Source of the DNA: Streptomyces djakartensis
GTDB lineage: Bacteria > Actinomycetota > Actinomycetes > Streptomycetales > Streptomycetaceae
Direction of reading: 5' to 3'
Assembly (NCBI RefSeq): GCF_014651075.1
Contig: NZ_BMWE01000005.1
Span: 62,001-126,000 of the forward strand
Length of the DNA stretch: 64,000 nucleotides
Shown here: positions 19,062 through 28,549 of the stretch, in pieces
Numbering within the stretch: position 1 is the stretch's first letter
Layout of the letters: the number at the start of each line of letters is the position of its first letter
The notes under the pieces: generated by a model
What the model was told of the DNA's origin: nothing
What the model saw: only the letters and a program-made list of their open reading frames with translations
Database searches by the model: none
Program-made: the position numbers and the translations under genes

Positions 19062-19417
19062 GACCGGGGAGCGCCGTCGGTCTCGTCACCGGCCTCCAGG
19101 CGGCGCAGGAGATCCGCCAGCTGCTCCGGATCGAGATGGCTGATGTCGACCGTCGTGCCCCCGAACGTCAGCGTGCGCCCGCCCCGGTTCCCCGCCCCGG
19201 CCCGCGTCAGCCGCCAGCTGGCGTAGGCGACCGAGAAGTTCGCGATGTCGCCGGCCGCTCCCAGCACTACTTCCAGGGCGTCGAGCGCGCCCATGGTGGG
19301 GCCCGGCGTGGAGACGGGGGTGACGGGCAGCCGCCGCGCCTTCGGATCACGGGCGAACCATGCCTGAAGCTCCGTCAGAGCCTGACCGTCCCCGTCGCTT
19401 TCGATGCGGACGCGCAT
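19058..19417 (-). CDS. EACC1 (effector-associated constant component 1)
   Basis: A 119-residue protein matching the EACC1 family described by comparative genomics in actinobacterial conflict systems, where it is encoded beside variable effectors such as caspase, trypsin-like or TIR proteins. The diagnostic layout is present: an N-terminal strand region, a hydrophobic ALDALEVVLGAAGDIANF helix at about 45-61, and a C-terminal strand-helix segment (RTLTFGGTTVDIS then LDPEQLADLLRRLE). The ATG at 19417 has GGGGAGGT 8 nt upstream. Its TGA overlaps the caspase ATG, so the two are translationally coupled and probably function together. Biochemical function is unknown. Confidence 0.82.
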   Translation of the reverse strand: MRVRIESDGDGQALTELQAWFARDPKARRLPVTPVSTPGPTMGALDALEVVLGAAGDIANFSVAYASWRLTRAGAGNRGGRTLTFGGTTVDISHLDPEQLADLLRRLEAGDETDGAPRS

Positions 19418-19716
19418 CGTGGGACCTCCCCTAGTCCAAATGTGAAGAAGTTGATGGTAGCGGAGCCGGAATGCCCGCACGCGCCACATTTGACCATCGA
19501 GCCCGGACGCGGCCGGCCGCCCCCGCAGGTGTTACTGCGGGCGAGGCCGCCGGCATGCGATCAACGCTGCTCAGCGCGACCGCGCCGGTGCGGTCGGTAT
19601 TCCCGCGGCTTGGGTGCCGGACGGCACTTCCGCGCCACAGGGACTCGTGTGAAACTGTCGTCCCGTCCGCCGTGCGGACCCGTTCCGCACCGTCCGTCCC
19701 CCACCTGAAGGGCGCC
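19418..19716. other. Divergent intergenic region with small hairpin
   Basis: This 299-bp stretch separates the EACC1-caspase operon from the secreted-protein gene. I see no convincing gene in it. CCCGCAG (19522-19528) pairs with CTGCGGG (19535-19541) around a 6-nt loop. A TACCAT-type -10 candidate for the EACC1 operon is present near 19465 on the minus strand but lacks a good -35. Confidence 0.4.
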
Positions 19717-20391
19717 GTGCGTTCTCTACCCCTGCCCTTGGCCCTGACCGCGCGCCTGTCGCCGGTGGTCGTGCTCGCCGCGGCGGGCTGGACCCTGTCG
19801 TCCGGCCCGCTCGCCGCGCCGCAGGCCGCCGAGCACAGGCCGGCCGAGGAGAAGCCCGGGACCCAGTCCGCGTCCGGCCCGTCGACGTCCACCGTGTCGC
19901 AGGCGTACGCGGCCGCTCCCGCACCCTGCGCGAGCGTCAGCGGGAAGACCGTCACGTCGCTGGTGCCGGGCGCGAAGACGGCGGGCAAGGAGATCCCGTC
20001 CACGGACTCGAAGCTGCGCCGCACCTGCTCGTGGAACGCGCTCAAGGGGTACGACTACCGCTGGCTCGACGTGTCGTTCGAGGTGATGAAGTCGGACGAG
20101 GCTGCGCAGAAGTCGTACACGGCGCGCACGGAGGAGAAGAGCGGCGGAGGTCCCGTGCCCGGTCTGGGCGACAGCGCTTACTCCGTCGTGAACCTCACCA
20201 CCGAGGACAAGCAGGAGACCCGCGAGGGCCTGGTCGTCGCCCGTGCGTCCAACGTGCTGGTCGTCGTCACGTACAACGGCAGTGACTTCGAGTCCAGGAA
20301 GGCGCCCGGCACGGACACCATCAACAAGGGAGCCATCAAGGCCGCGAAGGAAGCGGTCGCCGCGCTGGAGGGCGGGGGCGGCGCGGGCTGA
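19717..20391 (+). CDS. Secreted DUF3558-like protein
   Basis: A predicted exported protein of 224 residues: a basic N-terminus and hydrophobic stretch ending near the A-A-P-Q-A region resembles a signal peptide, followed by a Pro/Ser/Thr-rich linker. A globular domain with the C-S-W and GYDYRWLDVSFEV elements of DUF3558-type secreted proteins comes after. No lipobox is clear. The GTG at 19717 has AAGGG 4 nt upstream; the in-frame extension to 19471 is Arg-rich and not used. The function is unknown; it converges on the permease gene with 33 bp between stops. Confidence 0.65.
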   Translation: MRSLPLPLALTARLSPVVVLAAAGWTLSSGPLAAPQAAEHRPAEEKPGTQSASGPSTSTVSQAYAAAPAPCASVSGKTVTSLVPGAKTAGKEIPSTDSKLRRTCSWNALKGYDYRWLDVSFEVMKSDEAAQKSYTARTEEKSGGGPVPGLGDSAYSVVNLTTEDKQETREGLVVARASNVLVVVTYNGSDFESRKAPGTDTINKGAIKAAKEAVAALEGGGGAG

Positions 20392-20424
20392 CCGGCCGTT
20401 CGCCCTCCGGCGCCGTCGTCCCCG

Positions 20425-21951
<1,527 letters not shown>

Positions 21952-22035
21952 GGGCCGGGCCAATCAGGGGAGGCGGGACGGGAAAGGCCATGCGGGTGAC
22001 GCCGATGGGGGGGTGCGCTCGGGAGCGTCCTGGGC

Positions 22036-22061
22036 CCCCTTCCCGGGCCGCCGGGAAGGGG
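22036..22061 (-). terminator. Hairpin between LLM oxidoreductase and NCS1 permease
   Basis: An 11-bp perfect stem (22036-22046 with 22051-22061) closed by a 4-nt loop lies between the two minus-strand genes. It may be a partial terminator or attenuator separating the permease from the catabolic operon. Confidence 0.55.
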
Positions 22062-22092
22062 AAGTACAAGGGGGTTTACCGCGCGGGAGGGG

Positions 22093-23115
22093 TCAGCCGT
22101 TGACGGCCGGGATCACCCGCGATCCGTACGCGTCGATCACGGCCTCCTGCGCGTCGTGCATGTCGTAGACGGCGAACTGGTCCACGCCGAGGGCGCGCAG
22201 CGCGTTCAGCTTCTCGACGTGCTTCTCGACCGGGCCGATCAGGCAGAACCGGTCGACGATCTCGTCCGGCACGAACTGGGTGTCCGGGTTGCCGGCCCGG
22301 CCGTGGTGGGAGTAGTCGTAGCCCTGGCGCGCCTTGATGTAGTCGGTGAGTTCGTCGGGTACGGCGGCGGAGTGCTCGCCGTACTTGGACACCAGGTCGG
22401 CGACATGGTTGCCGACCATCCCGCCGAACCAGCGGCACTGCTCGCGCGCGTGGGCGAGCGCCGCCGGCGAGTCGTCCTCGGTGACGTACGCCGGGGCGGC
22501 CACGCAGACCGTCACCTCACCGGGGTCCCGGCCGGCGGCGACGGCCGCGTCCTTCACCGCCCTGACCATGTACTCGGTCAGATACAGGTCGGCCAGCTGG
22601 AGGATGAAGCCGTCGGCCTCCTCGCCGGCCATCCTCAGGGCCTTGGGGCCGTACGCGGCCATCCACACGGGCAGTTCGGCGCCGGGCTTGATCCACGGGA
22701 AGCGCACGACGGTGCCGCCGCCGAGATCGGCCTCCCGGCCGCCGGCGAGGGCCCGGATGACCTTCATGGCGTCGCTGATCCGGGCCAGGGTGTTGGGCTT
22801 GCGGCCGGCCACGCGCATCGCCGAGTCGCCGCGGCCGATGCCGCAGACCGTGCGGTTGCCGAACATGTCGTTGAGGGTGGCGAAGGTGGAGGCGGTGACC
22901 TCCCAGGTGCGGGTTCCCGGGTTGGTCACCATCGGCCCGACCTTCAGCCTCGTGGTGTTGGCCAGGACCTGGCTGTAGATCACGAACGGCTCCTGCCACA
23001 GCACGGCCGAGTCGAAGGTCCAGCCGTACGAGAAGCCGTTGTCCTCCGCGCGTTGCATCAGGCTGATCACCCGCGAGGCCGGCGGGTCGGTCTGCAGGAC
23101 GAGTCCGAAGTCCAT
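22093..23115 (-). CDS. LLM class flavin/F420-dependent oxidoreductase (TIGR03842-like)
   Basis: A 340-residue luciferase-like (TIM barrel) oxidoreductase. Recognisable elements are MDFGLVLQTDPP, the VGPMVTNPGTR region, GIGRGDSAMRV and PVWMAAYGPKALRMAGEEADGF, as in F420-dependent family members found beside dihydropyrimidinases. The ATG at 23115 has AGGAG 8 nt upstream, only 11 bp after the dihydropyrimidinase stop, so they are one operon. By context it may act on the pyrimidine ring, perhaps as the reducing step missing from this pathway, or oxidatively like RutA. Whether it uses F420 or FMN cannot be decided from sequence. Confidence 0.85.
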   Translation of the reverse strand: MDFGLVLQTDPPASRVISLMQRAEDNGFSYGWTFDSAVLWQEPFVIYSQVLANTTRLKVGPMVTNPGTRTWEVTASTFATLNDMFGNRTVCGIGRGDSAMRVAGRKPNTLARISDAMKVIRALAGGREADLGGGTVVRFPWIKPGAELPVWMAAYGPKALRMAGEEADGFILQLADLYLTEYMVRAVKDAAVAAGRDPGEVTVCVAAPAYVTEDDSPAALAHAREQCRWFGGMVGNHVADLVSKYGEHSAAVPDELTDYIKARQGYDYSHHGRAGNPDTQFVPDEIVDRFCLIGPVEKHVEKLNALRALGVDQFAVYDMHDAQEAVIDAYGSRVIPAVNG

Positions 23116-23126
23116 CTGCGCCACTC

Positions 23127-24530
23127 CTAGCTGAGGTACTGACAGGTGGATCGCGGGGTGAAGACGCCGTGTCCGGCGTGCCCGGTGTACTCCCGCTCGG
23201 TGATGACGGGCAGGCCACGCGAGAGGACCGTCTCGACCCGGCCGGTCACGCGCTTGCCCTCGTACGCCGAGTAGTCGACGTTCATGTGGTGCGTATCGGC
23301 CGACATGACCTGCTCGGCGTGCGGGTCGTAGATGACGACGTCGGCGTCGGCGCCCGGCGCGATGGTGCCCTTCTTCGGGTACAGGCCGAACATCCGGGCC
23401 GGGGTGGCGCAGGCGATCTCGATCCAGCGGCGGCGCGAGATGTGCCCCTCGAGGACCGCCTGGTGCAGCAGGTCCATGCGGTTCTCGACGCCCGGGAGAC
23501 CGTTGGGGATCTTGGAGAAGTCGCCGCGGCCGAGTTCCTTCTGGCCGGTGAAGCAGAAGGGGCAGTGGTCGGTGGAGACGACCTGGAGGTCGTTGGTGCG
23601 CAGGCCCTGCCACAGCCTGGCCTGGTGTTCGCGGGGCCTGAGCGGTGTGCTGCACACGTACTTGGCGCCCTCGAAACCGGGCTCGGCGAGGTTGTCCGTG
23701 GACAGGAACAGGTACTGCGGGCACGTCTCGCCGAAGACGTTGAGCCCCTCGTCCCGGGCCCGCGCCAGCTCGGCGACCGCCTCCGTCGCCGAGACGTGCA
23801 CGACGTACAGGGGCGCGCCGGCGACCTGCGCGAGCCGGATGGCGCGGTGAGTGGCCTCGGCCTCCAGCAGGGCCTTGCGGACCTCGCCGTGGTAGCGCGG
23901 GTCGGTCTCACCCCGGGCCAGGGCCTGTTCGACCAGGACGTCGATCGCGATGCCGTTCTCGGCGTGCATCATGATCAGGCCGCCGTTGTCGGCGGAGCGC
24001 TGCATGGCGCGCAGGATCTGGCCGTCGTCGGAGTAGAAGACCCCCGGGTAGGCCATGAACTGCTTGAAGGAGGTGACTCCCTCCTCGACCAGGTGGTCCA
24101 TCTCCTTGAGGGTGTGCTCGTTGACGTCGGAGACGATCATGTGGAAGCCGTAGTCGATCGCGCAGTTGCCGTCGGCCTTGGCGTGCCAGGCGTCGAGCCC
24201 CTCGCGCAGGCTGTGCCCCACGCTCTGCACGGCGAAGTCGACGATCGTCGTCGTGCCGCCCCAGGCGGCGGCGCGGGTGCCGGTCTCGAAGGTGTCGGAG
24301 GCGAAGGTGCCGCCGAACGGCAGTTCCATGTGCGTGTGGGCGTCGACGCCGCCGGGGATGACGTACTTTCCGGTGGCGTCGATCGTGCGGTCCGCTGTGA
24401 AGGTGTCCGCCGCTGGGGTGCCGGTGGCGGCGAGGGCGGCGATGCGGCCGTCCTCGATCAGGACGTCGGCGTGGATCTCGTCGGATGCGGTGATGACGAG
24501 GCCGCCGCGGATGACGGTTCGAGTGCTCAT
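23127..24530 (-). CDS. hydA: Dihydropyrimidinase / D-hydantoinase
   Basis: A 467-residue cyclic amidohydrolase that opens dihydrouracil, dihydrothymine or 5-substituted hydantoins to N-carbamoyl-beta-amino acids. The binuclear metal site is intact: H65 and H67 in DAHTHME, the carboxylated Lys156 in SFKQFMAYPG, then the HAENG, HVSA and STDHCPF motifs supplying His and Asp. The length is normal for the family. GAGGAG precedes the ATG at 24530. It sits between the beta-ureidopropionase-like hydrolase and the LLM oxidoreductase, consistent with reductive pyrimidine catabolism. Confidence 0.94.
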   Translation of the reverse strand: MSTRTVIRGGLVITASDEIHADVLIEDGRIAALAATGTPAADTFTADRTIDATGKYVIPGGVDAHTHMELPFGGTFASDTFETGTRAAAWGGTTTIVDFAVQSVGHSLREGLDAWHAKADGNCAIDYGFHMIVSDVNEHTLKEMDHLVEEGVTSFKQFMAYPGVFYSDDGQILRAMQRSADNGGLIMMHAENGIAIDVLVEQALARGETDPRYHGEVRKALLEAEATHRAIRLAQVAGAPLYVVHVSATEAVAELARARDEGLNVFGETCPQYLFLSTDNLAEPGFEGAKYVCSTPLRPREHQARLWQGLRTNDLQVVSTDHCPFCFTGQKELGRGDFSKIPNGLPGVENRMDLLHQAVLEGHISRRRWIEIACATPARMFGLYPKKGTIAPGADADVVIYDPHAEQVMSADTHHMNVDYSAYEGKRVTGRVETVLSRGLPVITEREYTGHAGHGVFTPRSTCQYLS

Positions 24531-24639
24531 GCTCTGTCGCTCCTCACCGTGTGAACGTGCCGGTTGTGTGTGGCTGGTCGCGCCCGCGCGGCGGCAGCCG
24601 CATCTCGAGTACGGCCCCGTTCCCCTGGGGCGCTGCCCT

Positions 24640-25482
24640 TCACGGCATCGTCAGCGGCCCGTACGCCCCCGGCGCCCGGTCCCGGTAGAACTGCCAGCGG
24701 TCGCGGACCTCGCGGAGTTTGGCCATGTCCAGGTCGCGGACGACGAGTTCGGGCTCCTTGTCGCTCGCCACCTCGCCGACGAACTGGGCCTCCGGGTCCA
24801 CGAAGTACGAGGTTCCGTAGAAGTCGTTGTCGCCGTACTCCTCGACGCCCACCCGGTTGATCGCGCCGACGAAGTACTCGTTGGCCACGGCCGCCGCCGG
24901 CTGTTCCAGCTGCCACAGGTAGCCGGAGAGGCCGCGGGAGGTGGCGGAGGGGTTGAAGACGATCTCCGCACCCGCGAGGCCCAGTGCCCGCCAGCCCTCG
25001 GGGAAGTGGCGGTCGTAGCAGATGTAGACACCGACCCTGCCGACGGCCGTGTCGAAGACGGGCCAGCCCGAGTTGCCCGGGCGGAAGTAGAACTTCTCCC
25101 AGAAGCCCCTGACCTGAGGGATGTGCGTCTTGCGGTACTTGCCGAGGTAGGAGCCGTCCGCGTCGATCACGGCGGCGGTGTTGTAGAGGACGCCGGGCTG
25201 CTCCTCCTCGTACATCGGCAGGACCAGGACGATGCCCAGTTCCTTCGCGAGGGCCTGGAAGCGGCGGACGACCGGGCCTTCGGGAATCCGCTCGGCGTAC
25301 TCGTAGAAGGCCGGGTCCTGGACCTGGCAGAAGTACGGTCCGTAGAACAACTCCTGGAAGCACAGGACCTGGGCACCCTGCGCGGCGGCGTCGCGGACCG
25401 CCTGCTCGTGGACCTGGATCATCGACTCCTTGTCGCCGGTCCAGGCGGTCTGGAAGACGGCGGCACGGATCACTCGGCTCAT
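24640..25482 (-). CDS. Nitrilase-superfamily C-N hydrolase (beta-ureidopropionase-like)
   Basis: A 280-residue carbon-nitrogen hydrolase with the catalytic triad Glu44 (FQELFYGPYF), Lys118 (KYRKTHIPQ) and Cys155 (VYICYDRHFPEGWR). This subfamily includes N-carbamoyl-beta-alanine and N-carbamoyl-D-amino acid amidohydrolases, the step after dihydropyrimidinase, and the next downstream gene is hydA. GGAGGT lies just upstream of the ATG at 25482. A close paralogue is encoded at 28546-29388 in the same gene series; the two may differ in substrate. An array of GTGTCAC-type repeats sits upstream. Confidence 0.9.
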   Translation of the reverse strand: MSRVIRAAVFQTAWTGDKESMIQVHEQAVRDAAAQGAQVLCFQELFYGPYFCQVQDPAFYEYAERIPEGPVVRRFQALAKELGIVLVLPMYEEEQPGVLYNTAAVIDADGSYLGKYRKTHIPQVRGFWEKFYFRPGNSGWPVFDTAVGRVGVYICYDRHFPEGWRALGLAGAEIVFNPSATSRGLSGYLWQLEQPAAAVANEYFVGAINRVGVEEYGDNDFYGTSYFVDPEAQFVGEVASDKEPELVVRDLDMAKLREVRDRWQFYRDRAPGAYGPLTMP

Positions 25483-25548
25483 CGGGACCTCCGGTCGCTC
25501 GGTGTGCCGTGAGCCTAGGAAGTCCGCTCCCGGTCTTTGAGTTGCACC

Positions 25549-25641
25549 GTGTCACGTCCCGGGGCGTGCGGCGTGTCACCGTGTCACTCTGCCGTGGGCC
25601 CATGTTTCACCGCCGTTTTCCCAGGTGATCCCGTGTTTCAC
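25549..25641 (-). promoter_or_regulatory. Iterated GTGTCAC/GTGTTTCAC sites upstream of the hyd operon
   Basis: Five related heptamer or nonamer sites lie in the same orientation: GTGTCAC at 25549, 25573 and 25581, ATGTTTCAC at 25602 and GTGTTTCAC at 25633. They sit between the PucR gene end and the C-N hydrolase start, where a promoter for the downstream operon is expected. They may be regulator-binding sites, possibly for PucR itself; this is inference. Confidence 0.5.
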
Positions 25642-27236
25642 TGCTGTTGCGCGTCGTGCGCGAGGAGCGCGATGTGCACCGAGGCGGCCTGCTCGAAGTC
25701 GTCGAGGTCCACGCCGAGGCGGGCCTGTATCGCCTCCAGGCGGCGGTAGAGGGCGGGCCGGGAGACGTGGTGGAGCTGGGCGGTGCGGGACTTGTTGCGG
25801 CCGGTGGCCAGGTAGGTGCGCAGGACGGACAGCAGGTCCTCGTCGGACTCGCGCAGCAGCCCGTCCAGCTCCCGCTCGGCGAAGGACTGCACGTGCGGGT
25901 CGTCCCGCAGCAGACGGATCAGGCCCCGCAGGTGGACGTCCTTGAGGCGGACGACGAGCGGCAGATCGAGGGCGGCGGCGAAGTCGGCCACGGCGTCCGC
26001 CACGTGCTGGGCCTCCCGCAGTCCGGCGGGCACGTCTTCCCAGACGACCCGGGGGTCGGCCGCGGCGACGACCGTGTGCGACGGCCCCGGCTCGGTGCGC
26101 AGCCGGGTCGCGAAGTGCGCGGCGAGGGCTTCCGCGTCCTGGTCGCGGGCGAGGCTGAGCAGCACGGCGGTGGCACCGTCGGCGAGTTCGGCCACCAGCC
26201 CGGGCAGGCCCAGCAGCCGCAGCAGGCGCTCCAGCCGGCCGGTGTCGCCGTCGCGGACGACCAGCGGCACGAACGTGCGCCGGTTGACCGGCAGTCCGGC
26301 CGCACGCGCCCGGGGCAGCAGTTGCCGTGCCGGTACGACACCGCTGACCAGGTCGGTCAGCAGGCTCTGCGCGCACTGCTCCTCCCAGGAGCACGCGGCG
26401 GCGCCGCCGAGCATGCGGTGCAGGACGAGAGCCTCGGCGGCGCGGTCGGCGAGCAGCCGTCCGGTGGCGGTGTCGCCCCGGTAGCCGCACAGCACGATCC
26501 GGCCCCACCGCTCCCCGCGCCCGCCCAGTTCGGCACGGATCCAGCCGTCGCCCTCGGTGCCTCCCCCAGTGCCTGAACGGCCTGGGTGGTGCCCCCATGC
26601 CTGGCGGGCGATGCGCTCCCAGTCGCGCAGCACGTCGTCCACCGCCGGGCGCTCCCCCGCCGTGCCGAGGACCCGGTGGGCGAGGTTGGTGACGACCACG
26701 GGGCAGGCGCTGTGTCGGGCGACCTCGTCGAGCAGGCGTTGCAGTGGGGCGCCCGCGGTGATGAGGGCGGTGAGTTCGCTACGGACGGCCTCGGAGAGGC
26801 TGACGGCGGCGTACTTGCGCCGCACGAGCCGCGACTGGACCTCCTCGGTCAGCTCGGCGAAGGGGAAGGGCCGGTGCAGGACGACCATCGGCAGTCCGCA
26901 CCGCTCGGCCGCCCGGCGCATCACGTCCGGCGCGACCGGGAAGGCACGGCCGAGCCCGAGGACGACGGCGGCGGCCTCCGCGCGGTGCAGCGACCGGACG
27001 TAATCGGCCTGCTTGTCCTCGTCACCCGCGAGCAGCACACCGGTGGTGAGGACCATCTCGCCGCCGCTGAGCATCACGCCGACGTCGGCGGCCTCGGCGA
27101 CGTGCACCCAGCGCACCGGCCGGTCGAGGTGACCCGCGCCGGCCACCACCTCGGGCTCCCCGGCGAGCACCCGCTCCAGGGTGAGGACCTGCCGGACCGA
27201 CAGCGCGGGTTCCAGGGAGCCCAGGGTGATGGTCAT
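25638..27236 (-). CDS. PucR family transcriptional regulator
   Basis: A 532-residue regulator with an N-terminal PucR (purine catabolism) domain at about 10-135, a middle GGDEF-like/CdaR-type region, and a C-terminal HTH_30 at about 465-525 (SVLRTYLATGRNKSRTAQLHHVSRPALYRRLEAIQARLG). Such proteins regulate purine, pyrimidine and other nitrogen catabolism genes in response to a metabolite. It is embedded in the catabolic cluster, 26 bp downstream of the aminotransferase stop. GAGGGAAGT precedes the ATG. Residues about 213-227 are encoded by a palindromic repeat that appears to be inserted in frame. Confidence 0.9.
   Translation of the reverse strand: MTITLGSLEPALSVRQVLTLERVLAGEPEVVAGAGHLDRPVRWVHVAEAADVGVMLSGGEMVLTTGVLLAGDEDKQADYVRSLHRAEAAAVVLGLGRAFPVAPDVMRRAAERCGLPMVVLHRPFPFAELTEEVQSRLVRRKYAAVSLSEAVRSELTALITAGAPLQRLLDEVARHSACPVVVTNLAHRVLGTAGERPAVDDVLRDWERIARQAWGHHPGRSGTGGGTEGDGWIRAELGGRGERWGRIVLCGYRGDTATGRLLADRAAEALVLHRMLGGAAACSWEEQCAQSLLTDLVSGVVPARQLLPRARAAGLPVNRRTFVPLVVRDGDTGRLERLLRLLGLPGLVAELADGATAVLLSLARDQDAEALAAHFATRLRTEPGPSHTVVAAADPRVVWEDVPAGLREAQHVADAVADFAAALDLPLVVRLKDVHLRGLIRLLRDDPHVQSFAERELDGLLRESDEDLLSVLRTYLATGRNKSRTAQLHHVSRPALYRRLEAIQARLGVDLDDFEQAASVHIALLAHDAQQQ
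26558..26597. repeat. Palindromic Streptomyces-type repeat inside pucR
   Basis: An imperfect palindrome with a left arm TGCCTCCCCCAG (26558-26569), an 11-nt spacer and a right arm CTGGGTGGTGCCCCCA (26582-26597). C-rich/G-rich palindromes of this kind are, to my recollection, dispersed in Streptomyces genomes. Here it keeps the PucR frame open and adds a Gly/Ser/Thr-rich linker. Confidence 0.5.
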
Positions 27237-27262
27237 GGTGACTTCCCTCGCTCAGTGCACTG

Positions 27263-28549
27263 CTACTGGATGCTCCGCAGAGCGTTCTCGAGGATCGCGG
27301 CGCCCTCCCCGGCCTCCGCGACGTTGAGGGACAGCGGCGGGGCGACACGCAGCGAGCTGGTGTTGTGGCCGCCGCCCTTGCCGATCAGCAGGCCGCCCTC
27401 GCGGGCCGCCTCCAGCACGGCCGCCGCGGCCTTCGGGTCGGCCTCGTCGGTCCCCGGCCTGGTGATCTCGATGCCGATCATCAGTCCGCGTCCGCGCACC
27501 TCGCGCACGGCCGGGACCTGTGCGGCAGCCGACCGCAGCCGCTCGATGAGCATGCCGCCGACCCGCCGGGAATTGCCCTGGAGGTCGTGTTCCAGCAGGT
27601 AGTTGAGGTTGGCGAGGCCGGCCGCCATGGTGATCTGGGTGCCGCCGAACGTGGAGATGCTGTTGGAGTCCAGGCAGTTCATGATCTCGGAGCGGGCGAC
27701 GACTCCGCCGATGGACATGCCGTTGCCGATGCCCTTGGCGAAGGTCATGATGTCCGGCGGCCCGTTCTGGCCGTGGGCCTGCCAGCCCCAGAAGTGCTCG
27801 CCGGTGCGGCCCCAGCCGGTCTGCACCTCGTCGGCGATCCACAGGATCCCGCGCTCGTGCAGCACCTCGCGGAAGGCGGCGTACAGCCCGTCCGGCGGGG
27901 AGGTGAAGCCGCCGACGCCCTGGATGGGTTCGGCGATCAGAGCGGCCGGGGCGCGGGTGTGCCCGAGCAGGTCGACCAGGTCCTCGACGCAGGCCGCGAT
28001 GAAGTCGGCGTCGCCGAGGGAGGCGTAGGGGCCGCGCGTGCGCACGCCGCCGTGGACGTACAACGTCTGCAGCGGCGACAGGGAGGTCGGGGACCAGCCG
28101 CGATTGCCGGTGATGCCGACGGAGCTGAAGCTACGGCCGTGGTAGCTGTTGCGCATCGCCAGGATCGTGTTGCTGCGCCGGTAGGCCGTGGCGAGCAGCA
28201 GGGCGGTGTCGTTGGCCTCGGTGCCGGACGTGGTGAAGAAGACCCGGGCGTTCGGGATGCCGCTCAACTGGGCGATGCGCTCGGCGAGTTCGATCATCGG
28301 CCGGTTGAGGTAGAGGGTGGAGGAGTGGATGATCCGCCCGGCCTGCTCGCTCACCGCCTTGGTCACCTCGGGCAGCGCGTGCGCGGTCATGGTGGTGAGG
28401 ATGCCGCCGAAGAAGTCCAGGTAGCGGTTGCCCTGGGCGTCCCACACGTGGCGGCCCTCGCCGTGGGTGATCTCGATGGGGTCCTCGTAGTAGAGGGCGA
28501 GCCAGTCGGGGAGCACGGCCCGGTGGCGGCCCAGCAGGTCGTTGGTCAC
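27263..28549 (-). CDS. Class III PLP aminotransferase (beta-alanine/omega type)
   Basis: A 428-residue pyridoxal-phosphate aminotransferase, fold type I class III. Visible landmarks are the TSGTEAND phosphate-binding segment, Asp240 in WIADEVQTGWGR, and the PLP Lys272 in TFAKGIGNG. In reductive pyrimidine breakdown such enzymes convert beta-alanine or beta-aminoisobutyrate to semialdehydes, which fits this cluster; alanine-glyoxylate aminotransferase 2-like activity is also possible. It starts at a GTG (28549) overlapping the stop of the upstream C-N hydrolase by 4 bp. Confidence 0.9.
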   Translation of the reverse strand: MTNDLLGRHRAVLPDWLALYYEDPIEITHGEGRHVWDAQGNRYLDFFGGILTTMTAHALPEVTKAVSEQAGRIIHSSTLYLNRPMIELAERIAQLSGIPNARVFFTTSGTEANDTALLLATAYRRSNTILAMRNSYHGRSFSSVGITGNRGWSPTSLSPLQTLYVHGGVRTRGPYASLGDADFIAACVEDLVDLLGHTRAPAALIAEPIQGVGGFTSPPDGLYAAFREVLHERGILWIADEVQTGWGRTGEHFWGWQAHGQNGPPDIMTFAKGIGNGMSIGGVVARSEIMNCLDSNSISTFGGTQITMAAGLANLNYLLEHDLQGNSRRVGGMLIERLRSAAAQVPAVREVRGRGLMIGIEITRPGTDEADPKAAAAVLEAAREGGLLIGKGGGHNTSSLRVAPPLSLNVAEAGEGAAILENALRSIQ

